In this document: in pieces, positions 1-7,334 of the stretch
How the letters are laid out: every line of letters begins with the position of its first letter
How positions within the stretch are numbered: the first letter of the stretch is position 1
Origin: Conus ventricosus
Taxonomy: Eukaryota > Mollusca > Gastropoda > Neogastropoda > Conidae
Direction: 5' to 3'
Length of the DNA stretch: 12,500 nt
NCBI GenBank assembly: GCA_018398815.1
Contig: CM031626.1
Location: 34,452,797 to 34,465,296, forward strand
Translations under genes and position numbers: made by a program
Notes under the pieces: generated by a model
The model's database searches: none
What the model was told of the DNA's origin: nothing
The model's input: only the letters and a program-made list of their open reading frames with translations

Positions 1-67
1 TCTTTTCGGTTTCCTGAGGCTGTTTAAAGAAAGAGAGTGAGTCTATATTTTTTTCCCTGTTTAGACT

Positions 68-290
68 GTGTCTGTGAGCATGTTCATGTCCATATGTGTG
101 TTTTGTGTACGTGCACACCAGCGCATGCGTGTGTGGGTGTGTCTGAGCGTATGTGTGTGTGTTTGTGTGTGTGCGTGCCCATGTGCCTGTGTGCAAAGTT
201 GCATGCATCGGTGTGTGTGTATGCGTGCATGCATGCGTGTGTGCGTGTGGGTGCGCATGTGTGTATGTGTGCATGCGTGGGTTGTAGTGT
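68..290. repeat. Imperfect TG-rich (GTGTGT/GCATGC) simple-sequence tract
   Basis: The tract is dominated by TG and TGTG steps interrupted by GCATGC, CGTG and similar variants, so it is an old, degraded TG microsatellite. Open frames exist on both strands, but their products are only Cys/Val/His/Thr-rich dipeptide runs expected from TG/CA repeats. I do not regard any as coding. Confidence 0.85.
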
Positions 291-537
291 GTAACTTTGA
301 CAAATCAGGGCACATCTTCAGGATTGGAAGAATCGTTTATCTTCTATTGAATAAATAGATGTTATTTTTCTTAAAAGTCACACAACCAGAAGTTGGTCAA
401 AATGCTTGTGAGTGGAACACGCTACGCTTGTACACTAAAGAAGTCTTCTCTGAAGAGCTTTTGCTGTCCATCTCTCCATAGAGTTTCTTCCTACTGCATG
501 GATTTCCCATTTGCAGAGGAAGGCTTTCAACTAACTG
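291..537. other. Intergenic sequence, nothing recognised
   Basis: This is mixed-composition DNA between the TG tract and the dispersed repeat. I see no long frame, no RNA gene and no clear repeat in it. Confidence 0.6.
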
Positions 538-700
538 CACAGATGACATGAAGTCAAAGGAAAAGGCTGGACAGAGAATGGTTCAGGCTTACAGGCTCTT
601 AGGCCTCCCTGTCGTTGGGCATATGCACGTGCAACACACTTACCGCTCGACCATTACGCCAGTCCATTGGGAACGGGACAGTGGGAATGGACGACACCTC
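538..700 (+). repeat. Dispersed repeat, copy A (matches 11072-11230)
   Basis: This stretch aligns by eye to a second stretch near the other end of the window. Shared blocks in the same order include AAAAGGCTGGA, GACTCTTAG/GGCTCTTAG, TGCACGTGCAA, ACCATTACRCCAG, GTGGGA/TTGGGA and GGAATGGACG/GAAATGGACG. Similarity is moderate, with small indels. Both copies are followed within about 55-90 bp by a CT microsatellite, which suggests the array belongs to the repeat's 3' side, as in some short interspersed elements. I see no clear Pol III A or B box, so the family is unassigned. A 199-residue open frame overlapping this copy and the C-rich tract (548-1147) reads into Ser/Leu/Pro runs and is not a credible gene. 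Confidence 0.65.
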
Positions 701-753
701 GTAGTGTGCAGAAGTTTCGCCTTAGAAACACTGGCTAGGTTGTGCCAACAGAC

Positions 754-754
<1 letters not shown>

Positions 755-788
<34 letters not shown>
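755..788. repeat. (CT)n microsatellite
   Basis: This is an uninterrupted CT run of about 17 units, just downstream of dispersed repeat copy A. Confidence 0.95.
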
Positions 789-791
<3 letters not shown>

Positions 792-889
792 AACGTTATT
801 TATTCCCCTGGACACCCAATTATGGTAGTGGATTTCTGTTTCTGTTGGTGGCAGCAGCACCTAAGCATTTGCTCTCTTCTCCCAACAGC

Positions 890-1290
890 ACTCTCTCTCC
901 CAGCTTCCCCTGCCCATTCTCCTCCCCCTCCTCCCCCCCCCCCCCTAGACTCCTTTCCCATTTCCTCTCTCCCCAAAGTCTGCATCCCCTCCCCCCGACC
1001 CCTCCTCCCACTCCGAGCCATCCCCCCCCCCCCTTCCCCCCAACTCCCTACCTTACGCCTCCCTCCCAGCCTGAGCGCGTGAAGAAAGGGAGACAAATGA
1101 AGCCACTTGCCGTGATTAGAACTCAATCAGAGCAATCGTTTCCGTAGTACAGCCTCCCTCCCCGATTCCCCCCCCCCCCCCCCTCCTCCTGCTCTTCCAC
1201 CTTTCTCCTCCTCTTATTTTCCCTCCAATTTCTTTCTCTCCCTCCCAAATTCTTCCTCCCCACCATCACCTTTCCACACGGGCTATCGTT
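890..1290. repeat. C-rich polypyrimidine tract with poly-C runs
   Basis: The plus strand is mostly C and T, with C homopolymers of roughly 10-15 bases near 935, 1022 and 1170. The minus strand therefore carries several G runs able to form G-quadruplexes, and the plus strand could form an i-motif. A short mixed-composition island (about 1072-1145) interrupts it. Proline-rich and glycine-rich frames across it are compositional artefacts. Confidence 0.8.
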
Positions 1291-1374
1291 TTCTTCCCCT
1301 TTCTTCCCAAGAAAGTTGATCTAGTGTGGGAGGGAATGCCTATTTTTGCCTTTGCCCATGATGCTGAATGATTT

Positions 1375-1560
1375 GAAACAGACAAATGAATGACCGGGCA
1401 AACAAACAAACAAATCAATAAATAAGTAAACAAATGAATGAATAAATAAATGATTAGATAAAGAAAGAAAGATATGAATGACTAGAATAGAAAGAAGAAA
1501 ACCAGGGGCGAAAGAAGGAAGAAAGGGAAGAACAAGAGACATTAAGAAGACAGAGAAGAA
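1375..1560. repeat. Degenerate AAAC/AAAT/GAAT tetranucleotide and purine-rich tract
   Basis: From about 1380 to 1455 the sequence is a patchwork of AAAC, AAAT and GAAT units. It then grades into GAAA/AGAA purine-rich sequence. It looks like a decayed tetranucleotide microsatellite leading into the compound array that follows. Confidence 0.7.
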
Positions 1561-1588
1561 GAAAAGTGCGTTAAATAAATAAGACGAA

Positions 1589-1788
<200 letters not shown>

Positions 1789-1789
<1 letters not shown>

Positions 1790-2054
1790 TGTCATAATGT
1801 TGGTGTCGAAATAAAAGGCTAGAAGCCTTGATGGAGCTAACATCACAAGGTCACTCCGAGGCCACCCACTAAACGAGACACTGCCCCACTACACGGTGAT
1901 GCTGAGACACTCCCATTTTGCTCAGTTTCAGTGTCCTGACCAAAGACGCGATGCTGTGTAATATTCTGTATGTCTTCAAGGTAGCTTAAAAGCTATCAGG
2001 AACTTATTAATTTTACTTTGTTTCGTAGCAATCTTTAATATTTGCAGCGATATA
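1789..2054. other. Unique intergenic sequence between two compound arrays
   Basis: This is mixed-composition DNA with no open frame of note, no RNA gene and no match to other parts of the window that I can see. Confidence 0.6.
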
Positions 2055-2109
2055 ACACACACACACGCACACGCACACGCACACGCACGCACGCACGCAC
2101 GCACGTACG

Positions 2110-2162
<53 letters not shown>

Positions 2163-2195
2163 GTATCTCTGTCTCTCTCTCTCTATGTATGTATG

Positions 2196-2254
<59 letters not shown>

Positions 2255-2272
2255 ATATATTATATATATATA
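2055..2272. repeat. Compound microsatellite (CA)n-(CGCA)n-(CA)n-(TA)n
   Basis: CA and CGCA units (2055-2110) lead to a pure CA run (about 2113-2159). A short CT/GTAT-rich bridge (2160-2196) follows, then TA repeats (2197-2272, with TTTA and TAAT interruptions). The left PLE copy abuts the TA end directly. On the other side of the palindrome there is also a TA array followed outward by TG (CA on the opposite strand), so the simple-sequence flanks are roughly mirror images. Confidence 0.9.
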
Positions 2273-2309
2273 TCAATGATGTTAAAAAGGAAGGTTAAAA
2301 CTCAAGGTT

Positions 2310-2367
2310 AAAACTCGACAAATTTGTTTCTAGCGGCGTTGCGCTGTCATCAGGATGGTCTCTGTTT
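2310..2367 (-). ncRNA. Hammerhead ribozyme-like core, left PLE copy
   Basis: On the minus strand, CTGATGA (2353-2347) is followed by a stem-loop (AGCG/CGCT around a 6-nt loop), GAAA (2330-2327), a self-complementary ACAAATTTGT and GTC, with predicted cleavage after C at 2317. The core is identical base for base to that in the right arm. See the right-arm entry for the stem analysis. Confidence 0.72.
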
Positions 2368-2453
2368 GCCCACCGCCGATGTTATATAGCGTGTGGGCTC
2401 ACGTTTGCGGTTGTTTGCACGTGCGGGTTGGCTGCACGTGTTTTTTGGGGCTT

Positions 2454-2970
2454 TCAGGTTTTTGTTTTGGATGTGTTCACTAACAACGATTTCCATTTAT
2501 GCCTGCAGTTGTTTACTATTTCTGTTTTGGTGTTTAAAGTTGCTAAGTGTGGTTTGCATAGTATTAACCATTTTTCAGTTAAACATAGGTTGCACCTTTT
2601 TGAAACATTGCTGTATGGTGATGCTCTTTTTATGATTTTCCAGGATAATTGTAGCTTGTTTTTGCGTCTTTAAGTTTCCAGATATATTTGCTCAGTTCTG
2701 TTTGGTTTTTATATTTTTCTTTATTGAATGACTGTTTGTGGTTTGCATATCTGGTTTTGAAGTGGTTTTCAGTGATCCCTATGTATGTTTCTTTTCATTT
2801 TCTGATGTTACAGTGGCCTGGTATACAATGTTGTTGTGGAGACATTTATTGTTTAGTGGGCACTGCTCCTTTCTCGTGCAATTGCAAGATTTCCTTTCTT
2901 CACCCTTCTTTGCTGTGTTGATTTTCATTTTGTTGGATGCGTCAATCAGTTTTTGAGGTTGGGCATACAT
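2454..2970 (-). pseudogene. Left PLE linker and GIY-YIG endonuclease, frameshifted
   Basis: The frame 2970-2779 contains a Cys-rich linker (CNC, then CPLNNKCL) and IVYQATVTS, which is the GIY-like start of the nuclease. One A too few near 2792 diverts the frame just before TYIG. The other frame then continues with TYIGITE, FKTRYANH, TELSKYIW and CNLCLTEKW. It goes on to a C-terminal tail containing NNCRHKWKS before a TGA at 2454-2456. The linker matches the CCHH-type Zn-finger motif known in PLE endonucleases. GIY-YIG nucleases nick DNA to prime PLE reverse transcription. This arm keeps the linker and the C-terminus better than the right arm. Confidence 0.82.
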
Positions 2971-3065
2971 GAGTACGATAGTTTGACAGTGTTTTTGTTA
3001 AATATTTTGGACAGTTTGTGCTCTTTTGGAAATGAAAGTTGCTAGGATTTTGAAGAATTCTTTCC

Positions 3066-3719
3066 CTATGTTTGTTTTGAGTTTCCCGTCGTATGGGGGG
3101 TTATACCATATGGTTTTTCTTTTCCTATTTTTCTTGCTTTTATTTGTGTTGTTGTCCGGGTTGTATTGTAGTTGTAATTGTATCCACTTGTTTGTAGTGC
3201 CTCCTGGTATTCCACTGCTGCATTGTTGACACTCTCTCCATGCATGACAGGTTTGATAGTCTCTTGTTTATGCCATGGGGTATGGTTCTTTAATACAGAT
3301 GGTGGATGGTTACTTTTGGTGTGTACATAAAGAGGTGTATCGTTGGGTTTCTTGTATGGTTTATATATATGGTTGTTGAGATCCAGTGTTATGTCTAAGT
3401 AGTTCACTACCTTTTTGTTTGCTTCAATGGTGATCTTTAAGTTGTGGTTTTGGAAGATTTTGCATAGTTCTTTCTTCTTGTTTTCGATGGTTCTTGGGTT
3501 GTTTGTTAGTGCAGCAAGGCCATCGTCTCTGTACAGTCCGACTTGTTTTCCGAGTTTTTTCTTGATGTTGGACAGCATGAATAGTCCGACCAGTTCACAT
3601 GTTTCTGCACCATCATATGAACCCATGGTTTACGTCGAATGTTGAGTTTCTGTTGGTTTTCCTGATCCAGGTTTCATTTCTGCTGTGTAGTAATGTTTTC
3701 TTGGTGTGGAGAATGATTT
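3066..3719 (-). pseudogene. Left PLE reverse transcriptase fragment, frameshifted
   Basis: Read on the minus strand, this encodes the C-terminal part of a PLE RT. It has [16 protein letters not shown] close to its start and the catalytic-motif candidate GLYRDDGLA about 30 residues later, followed by the [15 protein letters not shown] and KPNDTPLYVHTKSNHPPS blocks. The 186-residue open stretch 3626-3066 begins at the internal Met of MGSYDG. The reading frame of the preceding block is offset there by one extra A near 3629. A further 1-bp shift near 3280 throws the last part of the open stretch (roughly residues 115-186) out of the PLE frame. The upstream RT motifs, including the first catalytic Asp region, are absent through truncation. 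The protein is therefore not active. Confidence 0.82.
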
Positions 3720-4088
3720 CCATTTCTGAAAATCATTCTCCACACCAAGAAAACATTACTACACAGCAGAAATGAAACCTGGATCAGGAAAACCAACAGA
3801 AACTCAACATTCGACGTAACCATGGGTTCATATGATGGTGCAGAAACATGTGAACTGGTCGGACTATTCATGCTGTCCAACATCAAGAAAAAACTCGGAA
3901 AACAAGTCGGACTGTACAGAGACGATGGCCTTGCTGCACTAACAAACAACCCAAGAACCATCGAAAACAAGAAGAAAGAACTATGCAAAATCTTCCAAAA
4001 CCACAACTTAAAGATCACCATTGAAGCAAACAAAAAGGTAGTGAACTACTTAGACAAACACTGGATCTCAACAACCATATATATATAA
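3717..4088 (+). pseudogene. Right PLE reverse transcriptase fragment, frameshifted
   Basis: The frame is open from the palindrome centre. It reads a block with [12 protein letters not shown], then [12 protein letters not shown] and GLYRDDGLA, and ends in KKVVNYLD before shifting to a stop at 4086-4088. YRDD sits where RTs carry the Y-x-D-D catalytic box. The shift comes from one base missing near 4057 relative to the left arm, followed by two extra bases in an ATAT run near 4080. The downstream RT/linker continuation (HGINKRLSNLSCNERVF at about 4170-4222) is still readable in another frame. The N-terminal half of the RT is missing, so no activity is expected. Canonical PLE proteins run to several hundred residues more than is left here. 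Confidence 0.82.
3720..3729. other. 10-bp palindrome spacer (PLE 5'-5' junction)
   Basis: Symmetry breaks only over CCATTTCTGA. Outside it the arms pair immediately (GAATGATTT with AAATCATTC). This is the join of the two truncated 5' ends. Such a small loop makes the locus able to extrude a cruciform and hard to amplify or assemble. Confidence 0.9.
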
Positions 4089-4399
4089 ACCATACAAGAA
4101 ACCCAACGATACACCTCTTTATGTACACACCAAAAGTAACCATCCACCATCTGTATTAAAGACCATACCCCATGGCATAAACAAGAGACTATCAAACCTG
4201 TCATGCAATGAGAGAGTGTTCACAATGCAGCGTGGAATACCAGGAGGCACTACAAACAAGTGGATACAATTACAAACTACAATACAACCCGGACAACAAC
4301 ACAAATAAAAGCAAGAAAAATAGGAAAAAGAAAAACCATATGGTATAACCCCCCATACGACGGGAAACTCAAAACAAACATAGGGAAAGATTCTTCAAA

Positions 4400-4917
4400 A
4401 TCCTAGCAACTTCATTTCCAAAAGAGCACAAACTGTCCAAAATATTTAACAAAAACACTGTCAAACTATCGTACTCATGTATGCCCAACCTCAAAAACCT
4501 GATTGACGCATCCAACAAAATGAAAATCAACACAGCAAAGAAGGGTGAAGAAAGGAAATCTTGCAATTGCACGAGAAAGGAGCAGTGCCCACACTAAACA
4601 ATAAATGTCTCCACAACAACATTGTATACCAGGCCACTGTAACATCAGAAAATGAAAAAGAAACATACATAGGGATCACTGAAAACCACTTCAAAACCAG
4701 ATATGCAAACCACAAACAGTCATTCAATAAAGAAAAATATAATAACCAAACAGAACTGAGCAAATATATCTGGAAACTTAAAGACGCAAAAACAAGCTAC
4801 AATATATCCTGGAAAATCATAAAAAGAGCATCACCATACAGCAATGTTTCAAAAAGGTGCAACCTATGTTTAACTGAAAAATGGTTAATACTATGCAAAC
4901 CACACTTGCAACTTTAA
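4400..4917 (+). pseudogene. Right PLE linker and GIY-YIG endonuclease, frameshifted
   Basis: Frame 4561-4917 (118 codons) encodes IVYQATVTS at residues 21-29 and YIG at 36-38. The candidate catalytic Arg is in FKTRYANH (residue 47) and the candidate catalytic Glu in TELSKYIW (residue 65). A Cys pair follows in CNLC (100, 103). These are the landmarks of the GIY-YIG nuclease of canonical EN+ PLEs. The linker Cys residues upstream (CNC near 4562) lie in a different frame because of two extra bases (CA) near 4590. The end is also altered: two bases fewer than the left arm near 4908 produce an early stop after CKPHLQL. The first Met is arbitrary; the domain was once part of a single RT-EN protein. 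Confidence 0.85.
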
Positions 4918-5083
4918 ACACCAAACAGAAATAGTAAAACAACTGCAGGCATAAATGGAAATCGTTGTTAGTGAACACATCCAAAACAAAAACCTGAAAG
5001 CCCCAAAAAACACGTGCAGCCAACCCGCACGTGCAAACAACCGCAAACGTGAGCCCACACGCTATATAACATCGGCGGTGGGC

Positions 5084-5142
5084 AAAACAGAGACCATCCT
5101 GATGACAGCGCAACGCCGCTAGAAACAAATTTGTCGAGTTTT
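5084..5142 (+). ncRNA. Hammerhead ribozyme-like core, right PLE copy (type I layout)
   Basis: CTGATGA (5099-5105) is followed by stem II, AGCG/CGCT (5107-5110 with 5117-5120), closing a 6-nt loop. GAAA follows at 5122-5125, then self-complementary ACAAATTTGT (5125-5134, a very short stem III) and GTC, giving a predicted cut after C5135. Stem I is weak: TC/GA next to the core, an 8-nt bulge, then AAAAC (5084-5088) with GTTTT (5138-5142). The base pair next to the core in stem II is a C-A mismatch. Canonical EN+ PLEs carry hammerheads with minimal stem III in their pseudo-LTRs, so the position is as expected. Activity is not shown by sequence alone. Confidence 0.75.
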
Positions 5143-5168
5143 AACCTTGAGTTTTAACCTTCCTTTTT
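5143..5168 (+). repeat. Short direct repeat in PLE 3' region
   Basis: GAGTTTTAACCTT occurs twice in a row (5136-5148 and 5149-5161), straight after the predicted hammerhead cut site. It is present in both arms. Confidence 0.8.
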
Positions 5169-5179
5169 AACATCATTGA

Positions 5180-5245
5180 CAAATGTTGCTCCCCAAGGGG
5201 TCGAGCACTTTTAAAATCATTTTAGGCTCTTTGGTTATATTCATC

Positions 5246-5246
<1 letters not shown>
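5180..5246. other. 67-bp segment present only on the right flank
   Basis: Between the right PLE end and the TA array lies sequence absent from the left flank, where the TA array abuts the element directly. It includes the small palindrome CCCCAAGGGG. It may be original target DNA or a fragment captured at insertion. Confidence 0.6.
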
Positions 5247-5292
<46 letters not shown>

Positions 5293-5299
5293 GTGTGTG

Positions 5300-5343
<44 letters not shown>
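5246..5343. repeat. (TA)n-(TG)n compound microsatellite
   Basis: TA repeats with a TTTA interruption (5246-5291) are followed by TG repeats (5292-5343). Read on the opposite strand this is CA then TA, the same order as the array left of the palindrome. Confidence 0.93.
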
Positions 5344-5345
<2 letters not shown>

Positions 5346-5970
5346 TAAAAGTATTGACAACTGATTCGCAGAAATGCCATATAATTTCCAATATTAATAT
5401 TAAAGCAAGTACTGAAATTCGCAGGGTGTTTGTGTACATCAAACACTGAATGATCATTTGAATGTGTAGCGTTTCAATACACATTGCTAACAACTGCAAA
5501 TGAAACACTCATTTCAATTCGCAGGGCTATTCGTGCATTGCCATCATCTATAAATGAGTTATCAATAGTATTTCAGGGCGTATTTTTTTGTACCCAAGAC
5601 GTTATGAACAAGGCAAAAACACGTCTCCCATTAAAAACGCAGGGATGGGTACGCTCTGAATTAAACCTCATTAATCTCTATCGATCATTATTAACCTCAT
5701 TAATCTCTATCGATCATTATCAACGTAAAGAGGATGTGTACACTTGGTTGCTAGTGCAGAATGTCTTTTCTGCTGACTCAACATTCTTGCAGATTCGATT
5801 TTGTCAAGTTCTTTCGACCAGTTTGAATCTGCTGATCTCATTCTTTTTCCCTGTTGCTTCCTTTTTCTTCTACATTTTGTTGTTGTTGTTGTTGTTCAAA
5901 TAGAATGAACGGATTCTGCTGGTGCACCAACCAGACAGCCAAAGAGACATGAAGGGGCTCATAAGTTGTA
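5344..5970. other. Intergenic sequence, no gene recognised
   Basis: This is AT-leaning DNA. A 139-residue open frame (5484-5903) has no recognisable domain and ends in a Leu/Phe run from TTG repeats, so I do not call it coding. The only clear structure is a 29-bp tandem duplication at 5664-5720. Confidence 0.55.
5664..5720 (+). repeat. 29-bp tandem duplication (2 copies)
   Basis: The unit AACCTCATTAATCTCTATCG... occurs at 5664-5691 and 5693-5720. The 28 compared bases are identical. It contains ATCGAT. Confidence 0.93.
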
Positions 5971-6108
5971 CTTCTTTTGTTCTTTTCCTTGTTTTTTTTT
6001 TCTTGTTTTTTTTTCTTTTCTTCTTCTTCTTCTTCTTCTTCTTCTTTTTCTTCTTCTTTCTTCTTCTTCTTCTTTCTTCTTCTTCTTCTCTCTTCTTCTT
6101 CTTCTTTC
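5971..6108. repeat. Polypyrimidine tract 1 (T-rich, then TTC repeats)
   Basis: T runs with rare G lead into TTC/CTT triplets. Strand asymmetry is extreme, with pyrimidines on plus. Confidence 0.92.
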
Positions 6109-6224
6109 TATCAAATGATGATCAATACAAACGAAGATCTGACGAAGACGATGTGATGGAGTTTCTTCCTGGCCAGAAACTACGCTACAGGAAGGGTTTT
6201 GCTCAACTCTTTATTTCATAATGT
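6109..6224. other. Mixed-sequence island inside the polypyrimidine domain
   Basis: This island of about 115 bp of ordinary composition separates two pyrimidine tracts. A short frame through it continues into Phe/Ser runs on both sides. I see no recognisable protein. Confidence 0.6.
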
Positions 6225-6226
6225 AT

Positions 6227-6258
<32 letters not shown>

Positions 6259-7334
6259 TCTTCTTCTTCTTCTTCTTCTTCTTGTCATGTTCTTTGTATC
6301 TTCCTCTTCCTCCTCCTCCTCCTCCTCCTCCTCCTCCTCCTCCTCCTCCTCCTCCCCCTCCCCCTCCCCCTCCTCTTCTTCTTCTTCTTCTTCTTCTTCT
6401 TCTTCTTTCTTCTTCTTCTTTCTCCTCCTCCTCTCTTCTCTTCTTCTTCTTCTTCTTCTTTCTTCTTCTTCTTCTTCTTCTTCTTCTTCTTCTTCTCTTC
6501 TTTCTCCTCCTCCTCCTCCTCCTCCTCCTCTTCTTGTTTTTGGTCTTCTTCTCCATCTCCTCCCCTTCCTCCTCCTCCTCCTCCTTCTTCTTCATCTTCT
6601 TCCTGTCATGTTTTTTTTTTATCTACCTCCTCTTCCTCTTCCTCCTCTTCCTCCTCCTCTTCTTTCTTCTTCTTCTTCTTTTTCCTCGTCCTCCCTCTCC
6701 CCCTCTTCTTGTTCTTGGTCTTGGTCTTCTTCTTCTCATTCTTCTCCTTCTCCTAGTCCTCCTCCTCCTCCTCCTCCTCCTCCTCCTCCTTCTTCTTCTT
6801 CTTCTTCTCCTTCTTCTCCTTCTTCTCCTTTCTTCTTCTTCTCCTTCTCCTTCTTCTTCTTCTTTCTTCTTCTTCTCCTTCTCCTTCTTCTTCTTCTTCT
6901 TCTTCTTCTTCTTCTCCTTCTTCTCCTTCTTCTCTTCTTCTTCTCCTTCTTCTCTTCTTCTTCTTCTTCTTCTCTTCTCCTTCTTCTCCTTCTTCTCCTT
7001 CTTCTTCTTCTTCTTCTTCTCCTTCTTCTCCTTCTTCTCCTTCTTCTTCTCCTTCTTCTTCTTCTCTTCTTCTCTTCTTCTCCCTTCTTTCTCCTTCTTT
7101 CTTCTTCTCTCTCTTCTTCTCTTTCTTCTCTCCTTCTTCTCCTTCTTCTTCTTCTTCTTCTTCTTCTTCTTCTCTTCTTCTCGTCTTCTTCTTCTCTTCT
7201 TCTTCTTCTTCTTCTCCTTCTTCTCCTTCTTCTTCTTCTTCTTCTTCTCCTTCCTTCTTCTTCTTCTTCTTCTTCTTCTTCTTCTCTTCTTCTTCTTCTT
7301 CTTCTTCTTCTTCTTCCTTTCCCCCCCCCTTTTT
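6225..7334. repeat. Long TTC/CTC polypyrimidine tract (about 1.1 kb)
   Basis: Almost every base on the plus strand is C or T, arranged as blocks of TTC, CTC and TTCTCC units. The stretch 6758-7182 (425 bp) contains no purine, and 7184-7334 is also pure. Open frames of more than 350 codons in two plus-strand frames and a 130-codon minus frame consist of Ser, Leu, Phe, Pro or Lys/Arg/Glu/Gly homopolymers. They are artefacts of a triplet repeat lacking stop codons. TTC/GAA tracts are known to form triplex (H-DNA) structures. Internal duplications are visible: TGTCATGTT lies at about 6283 and 6604, and CTTGTTYTTGGTCTT at about 6532 and 6708. Confidence 0.95.

Larger units (their letters stand above)
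2273..3719 (-). mobile_element. Left Penelope-like copy, 5'-truncated
   Basis: The copy runs on the minus strand from 3719 (truncated 5' side) to 2273 (3' end, abutting a TA array). It keeps RT from just upstream of the motif MGSYDGAE, the Cys-rich linker, the endonuclease and its natural C-terminus, then a non-coding 3' region of about 180 bp holding the hammerhead core. Relative to the right arm it has extra or missing single bases, for example near 3629, 3280 and 2792, which break the frame. Confidence 0.87.
2273..5179. mobile_element. Head-to-head inverted pair of truncated Penelope-like elements
   Basis: Positions 2273-3719 are the reverse complement of 3730-5179, with a 10-bp spacer (3720-3729). 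The 3' ends of both copies face outward and their truncated 5' ends meet at the centre. Each copy encodes the end of an RT, a Cys-rich linker, a GIY-YIG endonuclease and a hammerhead-like core. Canonical EN+ PLEs have this domain order and are known for 5' truncation, complex tandem or inverted insertions and hammerhead motifs. No target-site duplication is visible, because both outer ends are element 3' ends with different flanking bases. The arms differ mainly by 1-2 bp indels. Confidence 0.88.
3730..5179 (+). mobile_element. Right Penelope-like copy, 5'-truncated
   Basis: This is the plus-strand partner of the left copy. It starts at the same truncation point and ends at CATCATTGA, the same 3' terminus as the left copy. 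Compared with the left arm it has many 1-2 bp indels, for example near 3818, 4057, 4080, 4153, 4233, 4590, 4908 and 4925, and almost no clear substitutions. It keeps the nuclease core uninterrupted but lacks the C-terminal tail because of a 2-bp loss near 4908. Confidence 0.87.

Noticed and set aside
548..1147. 199-codon plus-strand frame
   Set aside because: It spans a dispersed repeat, a CT array and the C-rich tract; the product is mostly Ser/Leu/Pro runs.
2393..3229. Several Phe/Leu/Val-rich plus-strand frames that look like membrane proteins
   Set aside because: They are antisense readings of the left PLE copy; the minus strand carries the recognisable nuclease and RT motifs.
3674..4033. 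119-codon minus-strand frame, and its counterpart at 3415-3645 plus
   Set aside because: These are antisense shadows of the two PLE RT fragments. The same shadow appears in both arms because the arms are inverted copies.
5484..5903. 139-codon plus-strand frame
   Set aside because: It has no recognisable domain, includes a 29-bp tandem duplication and ends in a TTG-repeat Leu/Phe run. Chance is the simpler explanation.
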